From an uncultured Prochlorococcus sp. (GTDB lineage: Bacteria > Cyanobacteriota > Cyanobacteriia > PCC-6307 > Cyanobiaceae): DNA of 64,000 nt. Positions within the stretch are counted from its first letter, which is position 1; each line of letters begins with the position of its first letter. Below, piece after piece: positions 1-8,788 of the stretch. A program made the position numbers and the translations under genes. The notes under the pieces are model-generated. The model saw only the letters and a program-made list of their open reading frames with translations, did not search any database and was not told where the DNA came from. The stretch lies in NCBI GenBank assembly GCA_902634515.1, contig CACPKH010000006.1:1-64000 (forward strand). Reading direction: 5' to 3'.

Positions 1-68
1 GAATTCTTGCAAGACTGGAAGGCCCTGAGCTTACTGAATGTGACCTTTCTTGTGATATTGAAAAGTAA
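1..68 (+). CDS. C-terminal tail of a gene cut by the window edge
   Basis: Frame 3 is open from the first base to a TAA at 66-68 and reads as 21 residues ending in a mixed polar tail (LTECDLSCDIEK). The start lies outside the window. The balanced composition looks coding, but the stretch is too short to assign to a family. The 88 bases after the stop hold no gene that I can see. Confidence 0.3.
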   Translation, partial: ILARLEGPELTECDLSCDIEK

Positions 69-156
69 ATCAATCTTGATAAACAGTTAAATTGATAAAT
101 TTCTGAAAAGTATTTTGTAGGATAAGAGATATATTTTGAGGATATGGTTTCTTTAA

Positions 157-408
157 ATGAAAACATTCGCTATTATTTCTATAATATTTATTTGTGTTTT
201 ATCCATAGTATTTGCAATATTTCATTTTTCCAATAGATACCAATCAGCTTTTGAGGCAGATCAGAATTGCCATTCAGAAATATATATTAATTACTCAGAA
301 GATTCTAAGGTTGGTTGTGATCATGACCTTGAGACTAGGCAATGGATCCTTTATAAAGAAGGGATAAATGGCTTGCCAGCAAATGTTTTGGAGAGATACA
401 AATATTAA
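157..408 (+). CDS. Small single-pass membrane or secreted protein, unknown function
   Basis: An 83-residue protein with a strongly hydrophobic N-terminus (about residues 3-22), followed by a polar segment with two cysteines (in DQNCHSE and VGCDHD). The hydrophobic part could be a membrane anchor or an uncleaved signal, which would place the rest in the periplasm or lumen, where the cysteines could pair. I do not recognise the family. It converges on the small gene that ends at 436. Lineage-specific small membrane proteins of this kind are common in marine picocyanobacteria. Confidence 0.55.
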   Translation: MKTFAIISIIFICVLSIVFAIFHFSNRYQSAFEADQNCHSEIYINYSEDSKVGCDHDLETRQWILYKEGINGLPANVLERYKY

Positions 409-435
409 ATTTTATTGAATATCTATGCATTATAA

Positions 436-654
436 TTAATCACTATTTATCCTCTTTATAAATGTAGGGAATAGTTTAATAGCAATAATAGATGAAATTA
501 TTCCCGTTAATGAGAATGTAGCGACCTGCCCCAAAGAGCCAGCAAGATAGATATTTTTCTCTAATAATGGGAGGTCAATTATTGAGCCTACTGATCCCCA
601 AATAATCACCCATAAGGATACATAAGCAATTCCAAGCCAATCTTGTTTCTGCAT
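436..654 (-). CDS. Small two-helix membrane protein, unknown function
   Basis: A 72-residue protein with two predicted membrane helices, about residues 8-27 and 44-62, joined by a short loop (DLPLLEKN) and ending in a charged tail. It has the look of small conserved cyanobacterial membrane proteins, but I cannot name a family. It lies just downstream of the Hli gene on the same strand, 61 bases away, so the two may be co-transcribed. That would hint at a thylakoid role, which is inference from position only. Confidence 0.6.
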   Translation of the reverse strand: MQKQDWLGIAYVSLWVIIWGSVGSIIDLPLLEKNIYLAGSLGQVATFSLTGIISSIIAIKLFPTFIKRINSD

Positions 655-715
655 GGTTTCATTAAGTCAAACAATATTATAGCTTTTGCAAATGAATTAA
701 ATCGATTCGATTCCG

Positions 716-991
716 TTAATTAATGGCAAAAATACTATGAGTAACAGGTGCTCCGTGAAAAATAAGTTCTGTAAGAACCAACATGAAAAAACCTATCATT
801 GCTGCCCTGCCATTAACTAGTTCAGAGTTTTCATTGAAACCAAATACTTGTTCTACTGCTTCATCTTGATTATTAATCCATTTTGCATCTCTTTGTTCAT
901 ATGATTTGTTTTCATCGGTAATTGATGAATCTTCACCTTTTAGAACCGTTGAATCATTACTCTTTAAACTTTGATTCAGTTGCTCTGCCAT
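716..991 (-). CDS. hli: High-light-inducible protein (Hli/HLIP, chlorophyll-binding-like)
   Basis: A 91-residue protein with a polar N-terminal half and one C-terminal membrane helix carrying the chlorophyll-binding signature ENSELVNGRAAMIGF, about residues 55-69. This matches the ExxNGRxAMxGF core of the light-harvesting/Hli family, in which the Glu, Asn and Arg bind pigment and hold helix pairs together. Hli proteins sit in the thylakoid membrane, bind chlorophyll and carotenoid, and protect photosystems under light or nutrient stress. The N-terminal extension of about 50 residues makes this longer than the shortest members. The helix ends in HGAPVTHSIF. The family call is firm; which paralogue it is cannot be told. 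Confidence 0.9.
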   Translation of the reverse strand: MAEQLNQSLKSNDSTVLKGEDSSITDENKSYEQRDAKWINNQDEAVEQVFGFNENSELVNGRAAMIGFFMLVLTELIFHGAPVTHSIFAIN

Positions 992-1022
992 TGCTAATTC
1001 TCGATTTATCTACTTAATTATT

Positions 1023-1178
1023 TTATTTGACTAGCTTCCTTTGAGAAGTATTTTTTCTTCGTTTCTTGACCATTCTCATTGATTTTCTTTGAAGGGAACA
1101 TTTTTCGTATATGTAAAGCCTGTAGCCAATCACAGAAATAATAAAAATAATTAGAATAAGTGAGAGGTAAAAATGCAT
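1023..1178 (-). CDS. Possible 51-residue membrane-anchored basic protein
   Basis: ATG at 1178-1176 opens 51 codons to a TAA at 1025-1023. The product has a hydrophobic N-terminus (about residues 3-22) followed by a very basic tail (KKRRKN near residue 38), the usual layout of a one-helix protein with its tail in the cytoplasm. It lies 31 bases upstream of the Hli gene on the same strand, so it could be its operon partner. No family is recognised. The clear hydrophobic-then-basic pattern supports a real gene, but the size leaves doubt. Confidence 0.42.
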   Translation of the reverse strand: MHFYLSLILIIFIISVIGYRLYIYEKCSLQRKSMRMVKKRRKNTSQRKLVK

Positions 1179-1231
1179 TCTATAGAATAGTTGCTATTTA
1201 ATCATTTTAATAATGATAAAGTTTGTTTTAC

Positions 1232-1291
1232 GGAGAGATATATAAACCTGTTACCCTTTTGCAACTGACTTCTTTATATCTAATTCTCTCC
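1232..1291. repeat. Imperfect inverted repeat, possible structured RNA element
   Basis: GGAGAGA at 1232-1238 is exactly complementary to TCTCTCC at 1285-1291, and TATATAAA at 1239-1246 pairs with TTTATATC at 1273-1280 except for one base. The two stems are separated by a one-sided bulge near 1281-1284 and enclose a loop of 26 bases. There is no T-run after it, so it is not an obvious terminator. It could be part of a small RNA or a leader. No match to a named RNA family is claimed. Confidence 0.3.
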
Positions 1292-1338
1292 TCATTATAA
1301 CTTTTTATTGCTAATGCTTTATTAAGCTGTCGAATTGA

Positions 1339-1425
1339 ATGAATAGTATTTCCCAAATTACTTTTGATGTTATATTTATGATGTTTGCATTCTTTGGAGC
1401 AATAGAGCTCTTTAAGGAGGTTTAA
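1339..1425 (+). CDS. Possible 28-residue hydrophobic peptide
   Basis: ATG at 1339 to TAA at 1423-1425 encodes 28 residues dominated by one hydrophobic segment (VIFMMFAFFGAIEL, about residues 11-24) ending in a charged KEV. One-helix peptides of this size occur as photosystem or NDH-1 subunits in cyanobacteria, but this one matches none that I know. It lies 25 bases upstream of the NdhF-like gene on the same strand. Chance occurrence in AT-rich DNA is quite possible. Confidence 0.25.
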   Translation: MNSISQITFDVIFMMFAFFGAIELFKEV

Positions 1426-1450
1426 GTAGTAATTCTAAAAAAGTAAGCTA

Positions 1451-1897
1451 ATGAATTCTTTCTTAGATTTAGCATGGCTAATTCCAGCATTTCCTTTGGT
1501 TGGGGCGTCTTTAATTGGGATTTTACTCGTCAGTTTTAATAGGACAATGAATAGGCTTTCAAAGCCAGTATCTTTTTTAATAATTAATTCTATTGGATTG
1601 TCGACGCTGCTTAGCATTATTTTGTATTTAAAGCACTTGTCGGGCGAACTATTTAGTTTGCATCTAAAAATTGGGACATTTGATTTTATTGCTAAATTTT
1701 CTTTAGAAGATTACTCATCTATTATTTTAATAGCTATTGGGGTGACTTTCTTTTCTATTAGCTTACTCTCCTACTATAAACTTAATCGAGCAATTGGATA
1801 TGTTAGGTATTTAACCTTATTGTCATTTGCTTGTGGTTTTTTATATTTATTTGTCTTAGATAATCAATTATTTGAAACTATTTTTAATCCACTTTAG
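1451..1897 (+). CDS. Stand-alone NdhF-like N-terminal domain (NDH-1 antiporter-type subunit fragment)
   Basis: A 148-residue, almost wholly hydrophobic protein with about four membrane helices. The opening (LAWLIPAFPLVGASLIG) and the later segment GYVRYLTLLSFACGFLY resemble the start of NdhF/NuoL, the large antiporter-like proton-pumping subunit of NADH dehydrogenase type 1, which normally has over 600 residues. The homologous region stops after the first few helices. The following DNA belongs to cobD on the other strand, so no remainder is present. It may be a degraded NdhF paralogue, such as those of CO2-uptake NDH-1 complexes, or a short protein kept for its own role. The frame is intact with no internal stop, which favours a maintained gene. 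Confidence 0.6.
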   Translation: MNSFLDLAWLIPAFPLVGASLIGILLVSFNRTMNRLSKPVSFLIINSIGLSTLLSIILYLKHLSGELFSLHLKIGTFDFIAKFSLEDYSSIILIAIGVTFFSISLLSYYKLNRAIGYVRYLTLLSFACGFLYLFVLDNQLFETIFNPL

Positions 1898-1918
1898 TCT
1901 AGTGTTTAAAACTATTCC

Positions 1919-2860
1919 TTATATTAAATAAATTATAATAGTAAAAAATAATGCCCACACTAATTCCAGCTTTAGAGAAAAACCTAATAATTTTCTAATG
2001 CTTTTTATTGTTGGTTTAGGTGAATCTTTAGAGAGTATAGGCTTCTCAATTACCTCTTTATCATATAAATTACTACCTCCTAATCTGATATCTGCACAAT
2101 GTGCAAATATCGCTTCTGATAATCCTGAATTAGGTGAAATATCTTTTCTCCCTTCTTTCAAAACATTTCTTATGATTTGAGGAGCTATTAGCCAATTTTT
2201 TAATACCAAAGGAAGAGTTATTACTACTAATCTGCAAGGGATAAATGTTAAACAATCATCCAATCTTGCACTGGCTGTTCCTAGCCATTTAAAGTTACTT
2301 CTTCTATAGCCAACCATTGAGTCCAATGTACTACTTGCTTTAAAAACTAATGCAAAGGCTAATGGCCCTGGCCATGAAGGGGATATTTGCCAACAAATTG
2401 ATCCTATAAAAATCCAAAAAAGAGGTGCAAAAACACCATCAACTGAGTTTTCACTTGCTGTTTCAGCTACTGCTCTAAGGATGTCATCTTCATTTAGATT
2501 CTCAACATCCCTTCCCACAATTTTGCGTAATTCTTTGCGGGCTTTTTCAAGACTCTTACCTGGAAAGTCATTGTCTAAGCAATTAAGAACTTTAAGTGCG
2601 CTGATATTTAGGCTTTTATATGCAAGTGTGCTTGATAATGCAATAGCTAAAATAAAATAATTAAAAATAATTGGTAAAGAAGAAAGTTTGTTGACTAGTT
2701 GTTCTATCATCCATCCACTGAGGCCAGATATTGAAATTACAATTACCGTTAGAAAAAAACCACCAATTCTTAGATATAGGGGTGTTTCTTTTGATAATAA
2801 AAATATAGCTTTCTTTAGGAAATTGATTAAATAACCCATCAGCTGTACTGGATGAGTCAT
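1919..2860 (-). CDS. cobD: Adenosylcobinamide-phosphate synthase CobD/CbiB
   Basis: An integral membrane enzyme of cobalamin synthesis that attaches the aminopropanol arm to adenosylcobyric acid. Family marks are HPVQLMG at the N-terminus, the hydrophilic segment SENSVDGVFAPLFW, the STLDSMVGYR segment and the later GGSNLYD. From the ATG at 2860 the protein has 313 residues, close to family size, but reading in frame upstream gives FDLIIGDPEQ directly before that Met. This is the expected family N-terminus, and it stays open up to a stop at 2936-2938. No ATG, GTG or TTG lies in that extension, so the true start may be a rare codon such as ATT at 2923. It sits just after ilvC on the same strand. 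Confidence 0.9.
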   Translation of the reverse strand: MTHPVQLMGYLINFLKKAIFLLSKETPLYLRIGGFFLTVIVISISGLSGWMIEQLVNKLSSLPIIFNYFILAIALSSTLAYKSLNISALKVLNCLDNDFPGKSLEKARKELRKIVGRDVENLNEDDILRAVAETASENSVDGVFAPLFWIFIGSICWQISPSWPGPLAFALVFKASSTLDSMVGYRRSNFKWLGTASARLDDCLTFIPCRLVVITLPLVLKNWLIAPQIIRNVLKEGRKDISPNSGLSEAIFAHCADIRLGGSNLYDKEVIEKPILSKDSPKPTIKSIRKLLGFSLKLELVWALFFTIIIYLI

Positions 2861-2925
2861 TTGTTCTGGGTCTCCAATGATTAAATCAAAGAAGACTGCT
2901 CCTAGTAATAGAAAAGAAGAAATCT

Positions 2926-3933
<1,008 letters not shown>

Positions 3934-4000
3934 TCAGTTTTGTATTAGGGCAGACCTTACGAAAGTTTTCAACTCTCTTGAAAAGGATCTCTAAAGCTAA

Positions 4001-4020
4001 TTCTAAGAGTCAGCTTAGAA
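4001..4020. terminator. Short perfect hairpin after clpP, weak terminator candidate
   Basis: TTCTAAG at 4001-4007 and CTTAGAA at 4014-4020 form a seven-pair stem around AGTCAG. It lies one base beyond the clpP stop codon in the direction of clpP transcription, but no T-run follows on that strand. It may be a weak terminator or an mRNA 3'-end stabiliser between clpP and ilvC. Confidence 0.35.
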
Positions 4021-4021
4021 C

Positions 4022-4624
4022 TTAAGCTTCATTTGGGTGAGAAATAACTTTATCAATTAGTCCATATTCTTTTGCTTGCTTAGCACTTAAGAAGTAGTCC
4101 CTGTCAGTATCTTTTTCAATTTTTTCATAGCTCTGGCCTGTCATATCAGCCATTGAACGATTTAGCATTTCTTTAATTCGGAGTATTTCGTTTGCTTCTA
4201 TTTCAATATCGCTTGCCTGTCTCTGGGAGGTGCCGCCAAGAGGTTGATGAATCATGATCCTACTGTGAGGCAAAGCAAGACGTTTATTCTTTGTCCCCGC
4301 TGATAAAAGGAATGCACCCATTGAAGCAGCTAAACCTACGCAAATTGTTACCACATCACTCTTGACGTATTTCATGGTGTCATAAATTGCTAATCCTGCA
4401 GTTACTGAGCCCCCAGGACTATTTATATATAGATAAATAGGTTTAGCACTATCTTCAGAGTCAAGATAAAGCATTTGAGCAACCAGACTATTTGCAACAG
4501 CGTCTGTTACTTCTTGGCCAAGAAATAAAATTCTTTCTGCACCAAGTCTGGTATAAATATCTACCCAACGTTCAAATTGACTGCCTGGAAGTCTATAAGG
4601 AACGCTGGGAGTACCAATAGGCAT
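4022..4624 (-). CDS. clpP: ATP-dependent Clp protease proteolytic subunit ClpP (catalytic)
   Basis: A 200-residue serine peptidase with the full triad: Ser101 in GLAASMGAF, His126 in IMIHQPLGG and Asp176 in TDRDYFLS. The substrate-cleft segment YINSPGGSV at about residues 66-74 is also intact. ClpP forms a two-ring barrel fed by a Clp ATPase in the cytoplasm. The gene lies 82 bases downstream of clpR on the same strand. In cyanobacteria such as Synechococcus elongatus this order marks the ClpP3/ClpR pair, which makes a mixed core served by ClpC. The pairing is known for the family, and assignment of this copy as ClpP3 is inferred from order. Confidence 0.96.
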   Translation of the reverse strand: MPIGTPSVPYRLPGSQFERWVDIYTRLGAERILFLGQEVTDAVANSLVAQMLYLDSEDSAKPIYLYINSPGGSVTAGLAIYDTMKYVKSDVVTICVGLAASMGAFLLSAGTKNKRLALPHSRIMIHQPLGGTSQRQASDIEIEANEILRIKEMLNRSMADMTGQSYEKIEKDTDRDYFLSAKQAKEYGLIDKVISHPNEA

Positions 4625-4706
4625 GATAATAAAATGGGTTTGTTGATAAAAAAAGAATGTTTTTAATTAGAGAGTTAATTCAAGGTGACATTGGTAATTC
4701 TTAGTC

Positions 4707-5378
4707 TTAAGAAATTTGATGTGAACTGGGTAAATCTTTTCTACTTTTTAAAACTCTATCTATAAGTCCATAATCAACAGCTTGATTTGGATTTAGATAA
4801 CTCATTCGATCAGAATCCTTGGTCAATTGCTCAATAGTCCGGCCAGTATTTTTTGAGAGTATTTCTAGCATTGCTTGTTTGTTGTGAATAACTTCTTTTG
4901 CTCTGATTTGAATATCTGTTGCTTGCCCTTGAGCTCCGCTCCTTGGTTGATGTAGAACGATAGATGCATGAGGCAGAGCAGCTCGGTGCCCTTTGGAGCC
5001 GGCTGAAAGGATAACTGCAGCTGTTCCCATGGCTTGACCTATGCATATTGTATGAACAGGTGGCTTGATATAGCTAATGGTGTCGCATATAGCAAACGCC
5101 TCGGTTTCGAAGCCAATAGCATCTCCTGTATACCAACTTGTGCCTGTGGAATTTATATAGAAATAAACGGGTTTCTCAGGATTATCAAACTCTAGATATA
5201 GCAACTGAGCAACAATTAATTCTGTAACGTCAATACCAAGTTGTCTTTTGGCATCATCATCAGAGAAAAGAGGAAGGCCAAGATAAACAATTCTTTCTTT
5301 TAGCAGCAGAGAAGGCAAGTCGGGTGGTGGAGTTCGGAGAACAGTTGAATCTCCGTAATAGGGAGCGGATGCCGTCAA
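4707..5378 (-). CDS. clpR: ClpP-like protease subunit ClpR (inactive)
   Basis: A 223-residue ClpP relative that has lost two catalytic residues. Aligned with the neighbouring ClpP, the serine position holds Gly118 (GQAMGTAAV) and the aspartate position holds Met192 (SDRMSYL), while the histidine is kept (His143 in IVLHQP). There is also an insertion of about nine residues after YINSTGT, typical of ClpR. ClpR subunits are structural partners in mixed ClpP3/R rings. The gene precedes clpP on the same strand, and co-expression would fit joint assembly. Confidence 0.95.
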   Translation of the reverse strand: MTASAPYYGDSTVLRTPPPDLPSLLLKERIVYLGLPLFSDDDAKRQLGIDVTELIVAQLLYLEFDNPEKPVYFYINSTGTSWYTGDAIGFETEAFAICDTISYIKPPVHTICIGQAMGTAAVILSAGSKGHRAALPHASIVLHQPRSGAQGQATDIQIRAKEVIHNKQAMLEILSKNTGRTIEQLTKDSDRMSYLNPNQAVDYGLIDRVLKSRKDLPSSHQIS

Positions 5379-5416
5379 ATTAAATTAGTTTATATAGAAA
5401 TCTAGACTAGCTAGGA

Positions 5417-6529
5417 CTAGCCAGAAGAGCGATTTGTTTGTTCAGATTTAGTTGTAGGAGTATTATTTTTTTCAAATTTGCCAAAAATCATTCTTCCAGT
5501 TGGCGTTTGTAAGGCCCCTGTGACGATAACGTTTAATCTCTCTCCTATTAGTTCTTTTGCTCCTTCAATTACAACCATAGTTCCATCATCGAGGTAAGCG
5601 ATACCTTGATTCTCTTCTTTTCCTTCTCTAACAATCTTCAAATTAAGCTCTTCTCCTGGTTGAACTTCTGGTCTTAATGCGATTATTAAATCACTTAGAT
5701 TTAAAACATTTAAATTCTTGACTTGTGCTACCTGAGAAAGATTAAAGTCTGCCGTTATAAGAGTTCCTCCAGTATCTTCAGTAAGCTTTAAGAGCTTTTC
5801 GTCAGTTCCGTCTCCTTCATATTTTGTGCTATTAAGTACCAGCTTCTTTTTATAGCTTTTTCTTAATTCATTTAATAGTTTTAAACCTCTTCTACCTTTA
5901 GAACGTTTTTCAGTATTACTTGAGTCAGATAATGTCTGAAGTTCTTCTATAACACTTTGAGCGACAATTACTTGTCCTTCGATAAGAGCACATTTCAGCA
6001 AGGCTTTAATTCGACCATCAATAATTACGCTTGTATCAAGAATCTTGGCTGTGGCTGGTGTAAGTATTCCTTCTGAGATGAGAAGTGCTTCTGTACTGTT
6101 TGGGTTAAACAGCCTAAGAAATGTTCTTCCATGAACTTCTGCAAGGCTATACCCCAAAACCCCAAAAACAATATTGCTAAGAACTGCAATTAGAGGCTTT
6201 ATGAAAAAGATTTCATTAGGTAAAGGAAGTAAAAGTATTGGTGCCAAAAGTAGGTTCGCAACTAAAAGACCAAGTATTAGCCCAATGGATCTGCTTACAA
6301 GTAAATCGGTTGGAGTGCTTCGGATTTGTTGTGTAAGCCTTGTCCTTAATTGTTGGAACAAGAGGCCGATTAATAAACCTAATAAAGAACCAAAACCTGC
6401 GAGTACAACTTTTAAACCTTCAAGATTGGTAACTCCTTCCAGCATGGTAGATGGCAAGAAATCTGCTCCAAGCCAGCCACTTGCAGCTCCAGTAATTAGA
6501 AATAGGATCAGAATTAGTGGATCCACCAT
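5417..6529 (-). CDS. Membrane-anchored PIN and TRAM domain protein (YacL-like putative RNase)
   Basis: A 370-residue protein with about four membrane helices in the first 130 residues, then a PIN nuclease-like domain (about 160-285) and a C-terminal TRAM domain (about 295-355). The PIN acidic residues are visible in LDTSVIIDGRI, the VIEELQ segment and LITADFNLSQVA. The TRAM part (QGIAYLDDGTMVVIEGAK) suggests RNA binding. This matches the YacL family of Gram-positives and cyanobacteria, whose substrate is not settled. The gene is divergent from hemW, with 120 bases between the two starts. It is 38 bases upstream of clpR on the same strand, so it may lead a clpR-clpP operon. Confidence 0.85.
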   Translation of the reverse strand: MVDPLILILFLITGAASGWLGADFLPSTMLEGVTNLEGLKVVLAGFGSLLGLLIGLLFQQLRTRLTQQIRSTPTDLLVSRSIGLILGLLVANLLLAPILLLPLPNEIFFIKPLIAVLSNIVFGVLGYSLAEVHGRTFLRLFNPNSTEALLISEGILTPATAKILDTSVIIDGRIKALLKCALIEGQVIVAQSVIEELQTLSDSSNTEKRSKGRRGLKLLNELRKSYKKKLVLNSTKYEGDGTDEKLLKLTEDTGGTLITADFNLSQVAQVKNLNVLNLSDLIIALRPEVQPGEELNLKIVREGKEENQGIAYLDDGTMVVIEGAKELIGERLNVIVTGALQTPTGRMIFGKFEKNNTPTTKSEQTNRSSG

Positions 6530-6649
6530 GAGATTAAAATTTGGGACCTCCTTCTTTATTCATTAATATATTCATTAAGCATGCTCCAAATGCAAGGAGA
6601 TGGCTAAGGAAGTTCTGAATACCTTTGCCACTGCTCTACAACACAAGCT

Positions 6650-7897
6650 GTGAATTCCCCAAGAAGTGCTTACATACATATTCCTTTTTGTCATAGGAGA
6701 TGTTTCTATTGTGACTTTCCAGTAGTCCCTTTGGGGGATAAAGCGAGAGGTGATTATGGACCAGGTAGTTCATCAATTAAGTCATATTTAAAACTCCTTT
6801 TTAAGGAGATTGAAATAACGCCGGAAGGACCACCTTTGGCAACTTTATATATAGGAGGCGGCACTCCTTCTCTTTTAACCCCAGACCAAATTTTTGAATT
6901 ACTCTCTCATCTTAAAAAAAACTTTGGCTTTCAGCATGGTGCAGAAATTTCTTTAGAAATTGATCCTGCTAGTTTTAATCAAAAAGATCTTTTAGAATAT
7001 TTGTCTGCTGGAATTAATAGATTAAGCCTAGGAGCACAAAGTTTTGATAATGAAGTTTTAAAAAAAATTGGAAGAAGGCATACTTTTACTCAATTAAAAG
7101 AATCTTGTGACTGGATTAGTCAAATTTTTAAGGAAGGAAAACTTGTTAGTTGGAGTTTAGATCTAATTCAAAATTTACCTGATCAGAAGATTGAATCTTG
7201 GAAGAATCAACTTCAACAGGCTATTGACACTTTTGCTCCTCATCTTTCTGTATATGATTTATCAATAGAAGATGGCACTGTTTTTGATTGGAAACTTAGA
7301 AGAGGAGAATTGAATTTGCCCAACCATGATACTGCTGCAGATATATCGAGGATGACTTCTAGAATTCTTAAGGAAGCAGGTTTTTCTAGGTATGAAATTT
7401 CAAACTTTGCATTGCCTGGTCATGCTTCTCGACATAATAGGGTTTATTGGAGTGGTGCAGGATGGTGGGGTTTTGGACAAGGCGCAACTAGCTGCCCATG
7501 GGGGACAAGATTGAATCGACCTCGAAGAAGTAGTGAATATATAAATTGGCTTAAGAAACAAGAGAAGCAAGGATTGGATGCATCGTTGTTATTTAAAAAT
7601 CGAGCTCCAATAGAAATGGATGAATTGCTGCTAACAGGACTAAGAAGGCGAGAGGGAGTTGATTTTCAAGAATTGGCGAATAATTGTGGATGGGATAAAC
7701 AACAGAAAACAATTTTTTTAAATCAATTAATAAACAGATGGGAAAAATTTATAAAAGAGGGATTGATTAGATTTAGAGGTGAAAGGTTTTGCTTAAGTGA
7801 TCCTGAAGGGATGGATCTAAGCAATCAAATACTTGTTGAGATGATCTTATGGTGGGATTCTTTGCCTAAAGATGCTGTTGCCTTACCCAATCCTTGA
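6650..7897 (+). CDS. hemW: Radical SAM protein HemW (coproporphyrinogen oxidase-like)
   Basis: A 415-residue radical SAM enzyme with the iron-sulfur motif at Cys14, Cys18 and Cys21 ([10 protein letters not shown]). The FYCDF form is that of HemW, a heme-binding protein thought to deliver heme, rather than the CxxxCxFCxC form of true HemN. The SAM-binding GGGTPS segment, EIDPAS and LSLGAQSF follow, with the C-terminal HemN-like domain about residues 315-390. The start is a GTG. Its 3' end overlaps the convergent panB gene by 32 bases. It is often annotated as oxygen-independent coproporphyrinogen III oxidase; the motif argues against that activity. Confidence 0.88.
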   Translation: MNSPRSAYIHIPFCHRRCFYCDFPVVPLGDKARGDYGPGSSSIKSYLKLLFKEIEITPEGPPLATLYIGGGTPSLLTPDQIFELLSHLKKNFGFQHGAEISLEIDPASFNQKDLLEYLSAGINRLSLGAQSFDNEVLKKIGRRHTFTQLKESCDWISQIFKEGKLVSWSLDLIQNLPDQKIESWKNQLQQAIDTFAPHLSVYDLSIEDGTVFDWKLRRGELNLPNHDTAADISRMTSRILKEAGFSRYEISNFALPGHASRHNRVYWSGAGWWGFGQGATSCPWGTRLNRPRRSSEYINWLKKQEKQGLDASLLFKNRAPIEMDELLLTGLRRREGVDFQELANNCGWDKQQKTIFLNQLINRWEKFIKEGLIRFRGERFCLSDPEGMDLSNQILVEMILWWDSLPKDAVALPNP

Positions 7898-8636
7898 GCG
7901 CATTGACACACAATTCTCGAGTTTTTATTAATGGCTTGCAAAATGGAGGCTGAGAATTTGTTAATCCAAGCAAATCAGCAGTTACTCTTATTTGCCCATC
8001 ACATTGAGTTCCGGCACCTATACCTATTACTGGGATTCTTAGTTGTTTTTGTACTTTTCCAGCCAGAATATCTGGCACATGTTCTAAAACAATTGCAAAA
8101 CATCCTGCGTTTTGTATTTGAATTGATTGTTTTAATATTTGTTCTTGAGAAAGTTCATCTTCAGCTTGTCGACGATATCCAAGATTATGAACCGATTGAG
8201 GAGTAAGACCAAGGTGACCCATTACAGGAATACCCATTCTTATTAAACGTTCTATCACTTTTATAGTTTCAGGTTCAGCTCCTTCAAGCTTTACTCCTGA
8301 AGCGCAAGAGTTTTTTAGCAAAGTACCTGCTGCTTCAACAGCTTTATCTTCACCACATTGATAGCTAAGAAAAGGTAAATCACAAATTACTAAAGGTTGT
8401 TTTTTGAGAGAGTTTGAAAAGCCTCTGCATACCGCTTGAGTGTGATCCAGCATTTGTTGCAGAGTTATTGGCAATGTTGTGGCATGTCCATGAACAAACA
8501 TTGCTAAAGAATCTCCTACAAGAATTACCTCTGCACCTGCTTCTTCAACTATTGCTGATGAAATGCTGTCCCATGCAGTGAGAATTGTAATTGGTTTTCC
8601 AAGCTCTTTGAAACGAATTAATTCCTTCGGTAGCAT
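7866..8636 (-). CDS. panB: 3-methyl-2-oxobutanoate hydroxymethyltransferase
   Basis: The first dedicated step of pantothenate (coenzyme A) synthesis: it transfers a hydroxymethyl group from methylene-tetrahydrofolate to ketoisovalerate. The 256 residues show the family marks [16 protein letters not shown] near the start, [26 protein letters not shown] and [16 protein letters not shown], which together form the metal- and substrate-binding TIM barrel face. Start ATG at 8636. The last 32 bases overlap the 3' end of the opposing hemW gene, so the two mRNAs can pair there. Confidence 0.95.
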   Translation of the reverse strand: MLPKELIRFKELGKPITILTAWDSISSAIVEEAGAEVILVGDSLAMFVHGHATTLPITLQQMLDHTQAVCRGFSNSLKKQPLVICDLPFLSYQCGEDKAVEAAGTLLKNSCASGVKLEGAEPETIKVIERLIRMGIPVMGHLGLTPQSVHNLGYRRQAEDELSQEQILKQSIQIQNAGCFAIVLEHVPDILAGKVQKQLRIPVIGIGAGTQCDGQIRVTADLLGLTNSQPPFCKPLIKTRELCVNALKDWVRQQHL

Positions 8637-8680
8637 CTCACTTGTGGGCTAAATGGATCATGTTGCTAAAATCTAGGAGA

Positions 8681-8775
8681 CTCGGACCCATGCGGCTTCA
8701 ACACCTAAATCTGGTCAGGACCGGAAGGTAGCAGCCAAAAGGGATGCTTGAAGCAGGCGTGGATTCCGGGTCACC
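8681..8775 (+). ncRNA. ffs: Signal recognition particle RNA (4.5S-type)
   Basis: The universally conserved SRP apical domain GGTCAGGACCGGAAGG, with the following TAGCAGCC, lies at 8713-8736. Flanking arms pair: GCTTCAA (about 8694-8700) with TTGAAGC (about 8748-8754), and GACCC (about 8685-8689) with GGGTC (about 8768-8772), giving a hairpin of about 95 bases. The RNA binds Ffh, encoded at 35.5 kb in this window, and directs ribosomes making membrane proteins to the membrane. The ends are estimated from base pairing. It lies downstream of ftsZ and is encoded on the opposite strand. Confidence 0.95.
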
Positions 8776-8788
8776 TAAATATTTGAAA

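Larger units (their letters stand above)
992..1450. other. Gap of 459 bases with two possible tiny genes and an inverted repeat
   Basis: No long coding region is present. The gap contains a possible 51-residue minus-strand protein (1023-1178), a possible 28-residue plus-strand peptide (1339-1425) and an imperfect inverted repeat (1232-1291), each listed separately. A strong ribosome-binding-like AAGGAGG lies at 1414-1420, 30 bases before the ATG of the NdhF-like gene, too far to serve that start in the usual way. Confidence 0.5.

Noticed and set aside
1898-2860. Frameshifted remainder of NdhF after the truncated gene
   Set aside because: This DNA codes for CobD on the minus strand with family motifs, so no NdhF remnant is present.
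6174-6566. Plus-strand frame of 130 codons opposite the PIN-TRAM gene
   Set aside because: Its sequence is the reverse of membrane-helix codons, with a basic, low-complexity product; the minus-strand gene has clear PIN and TRAM domains.
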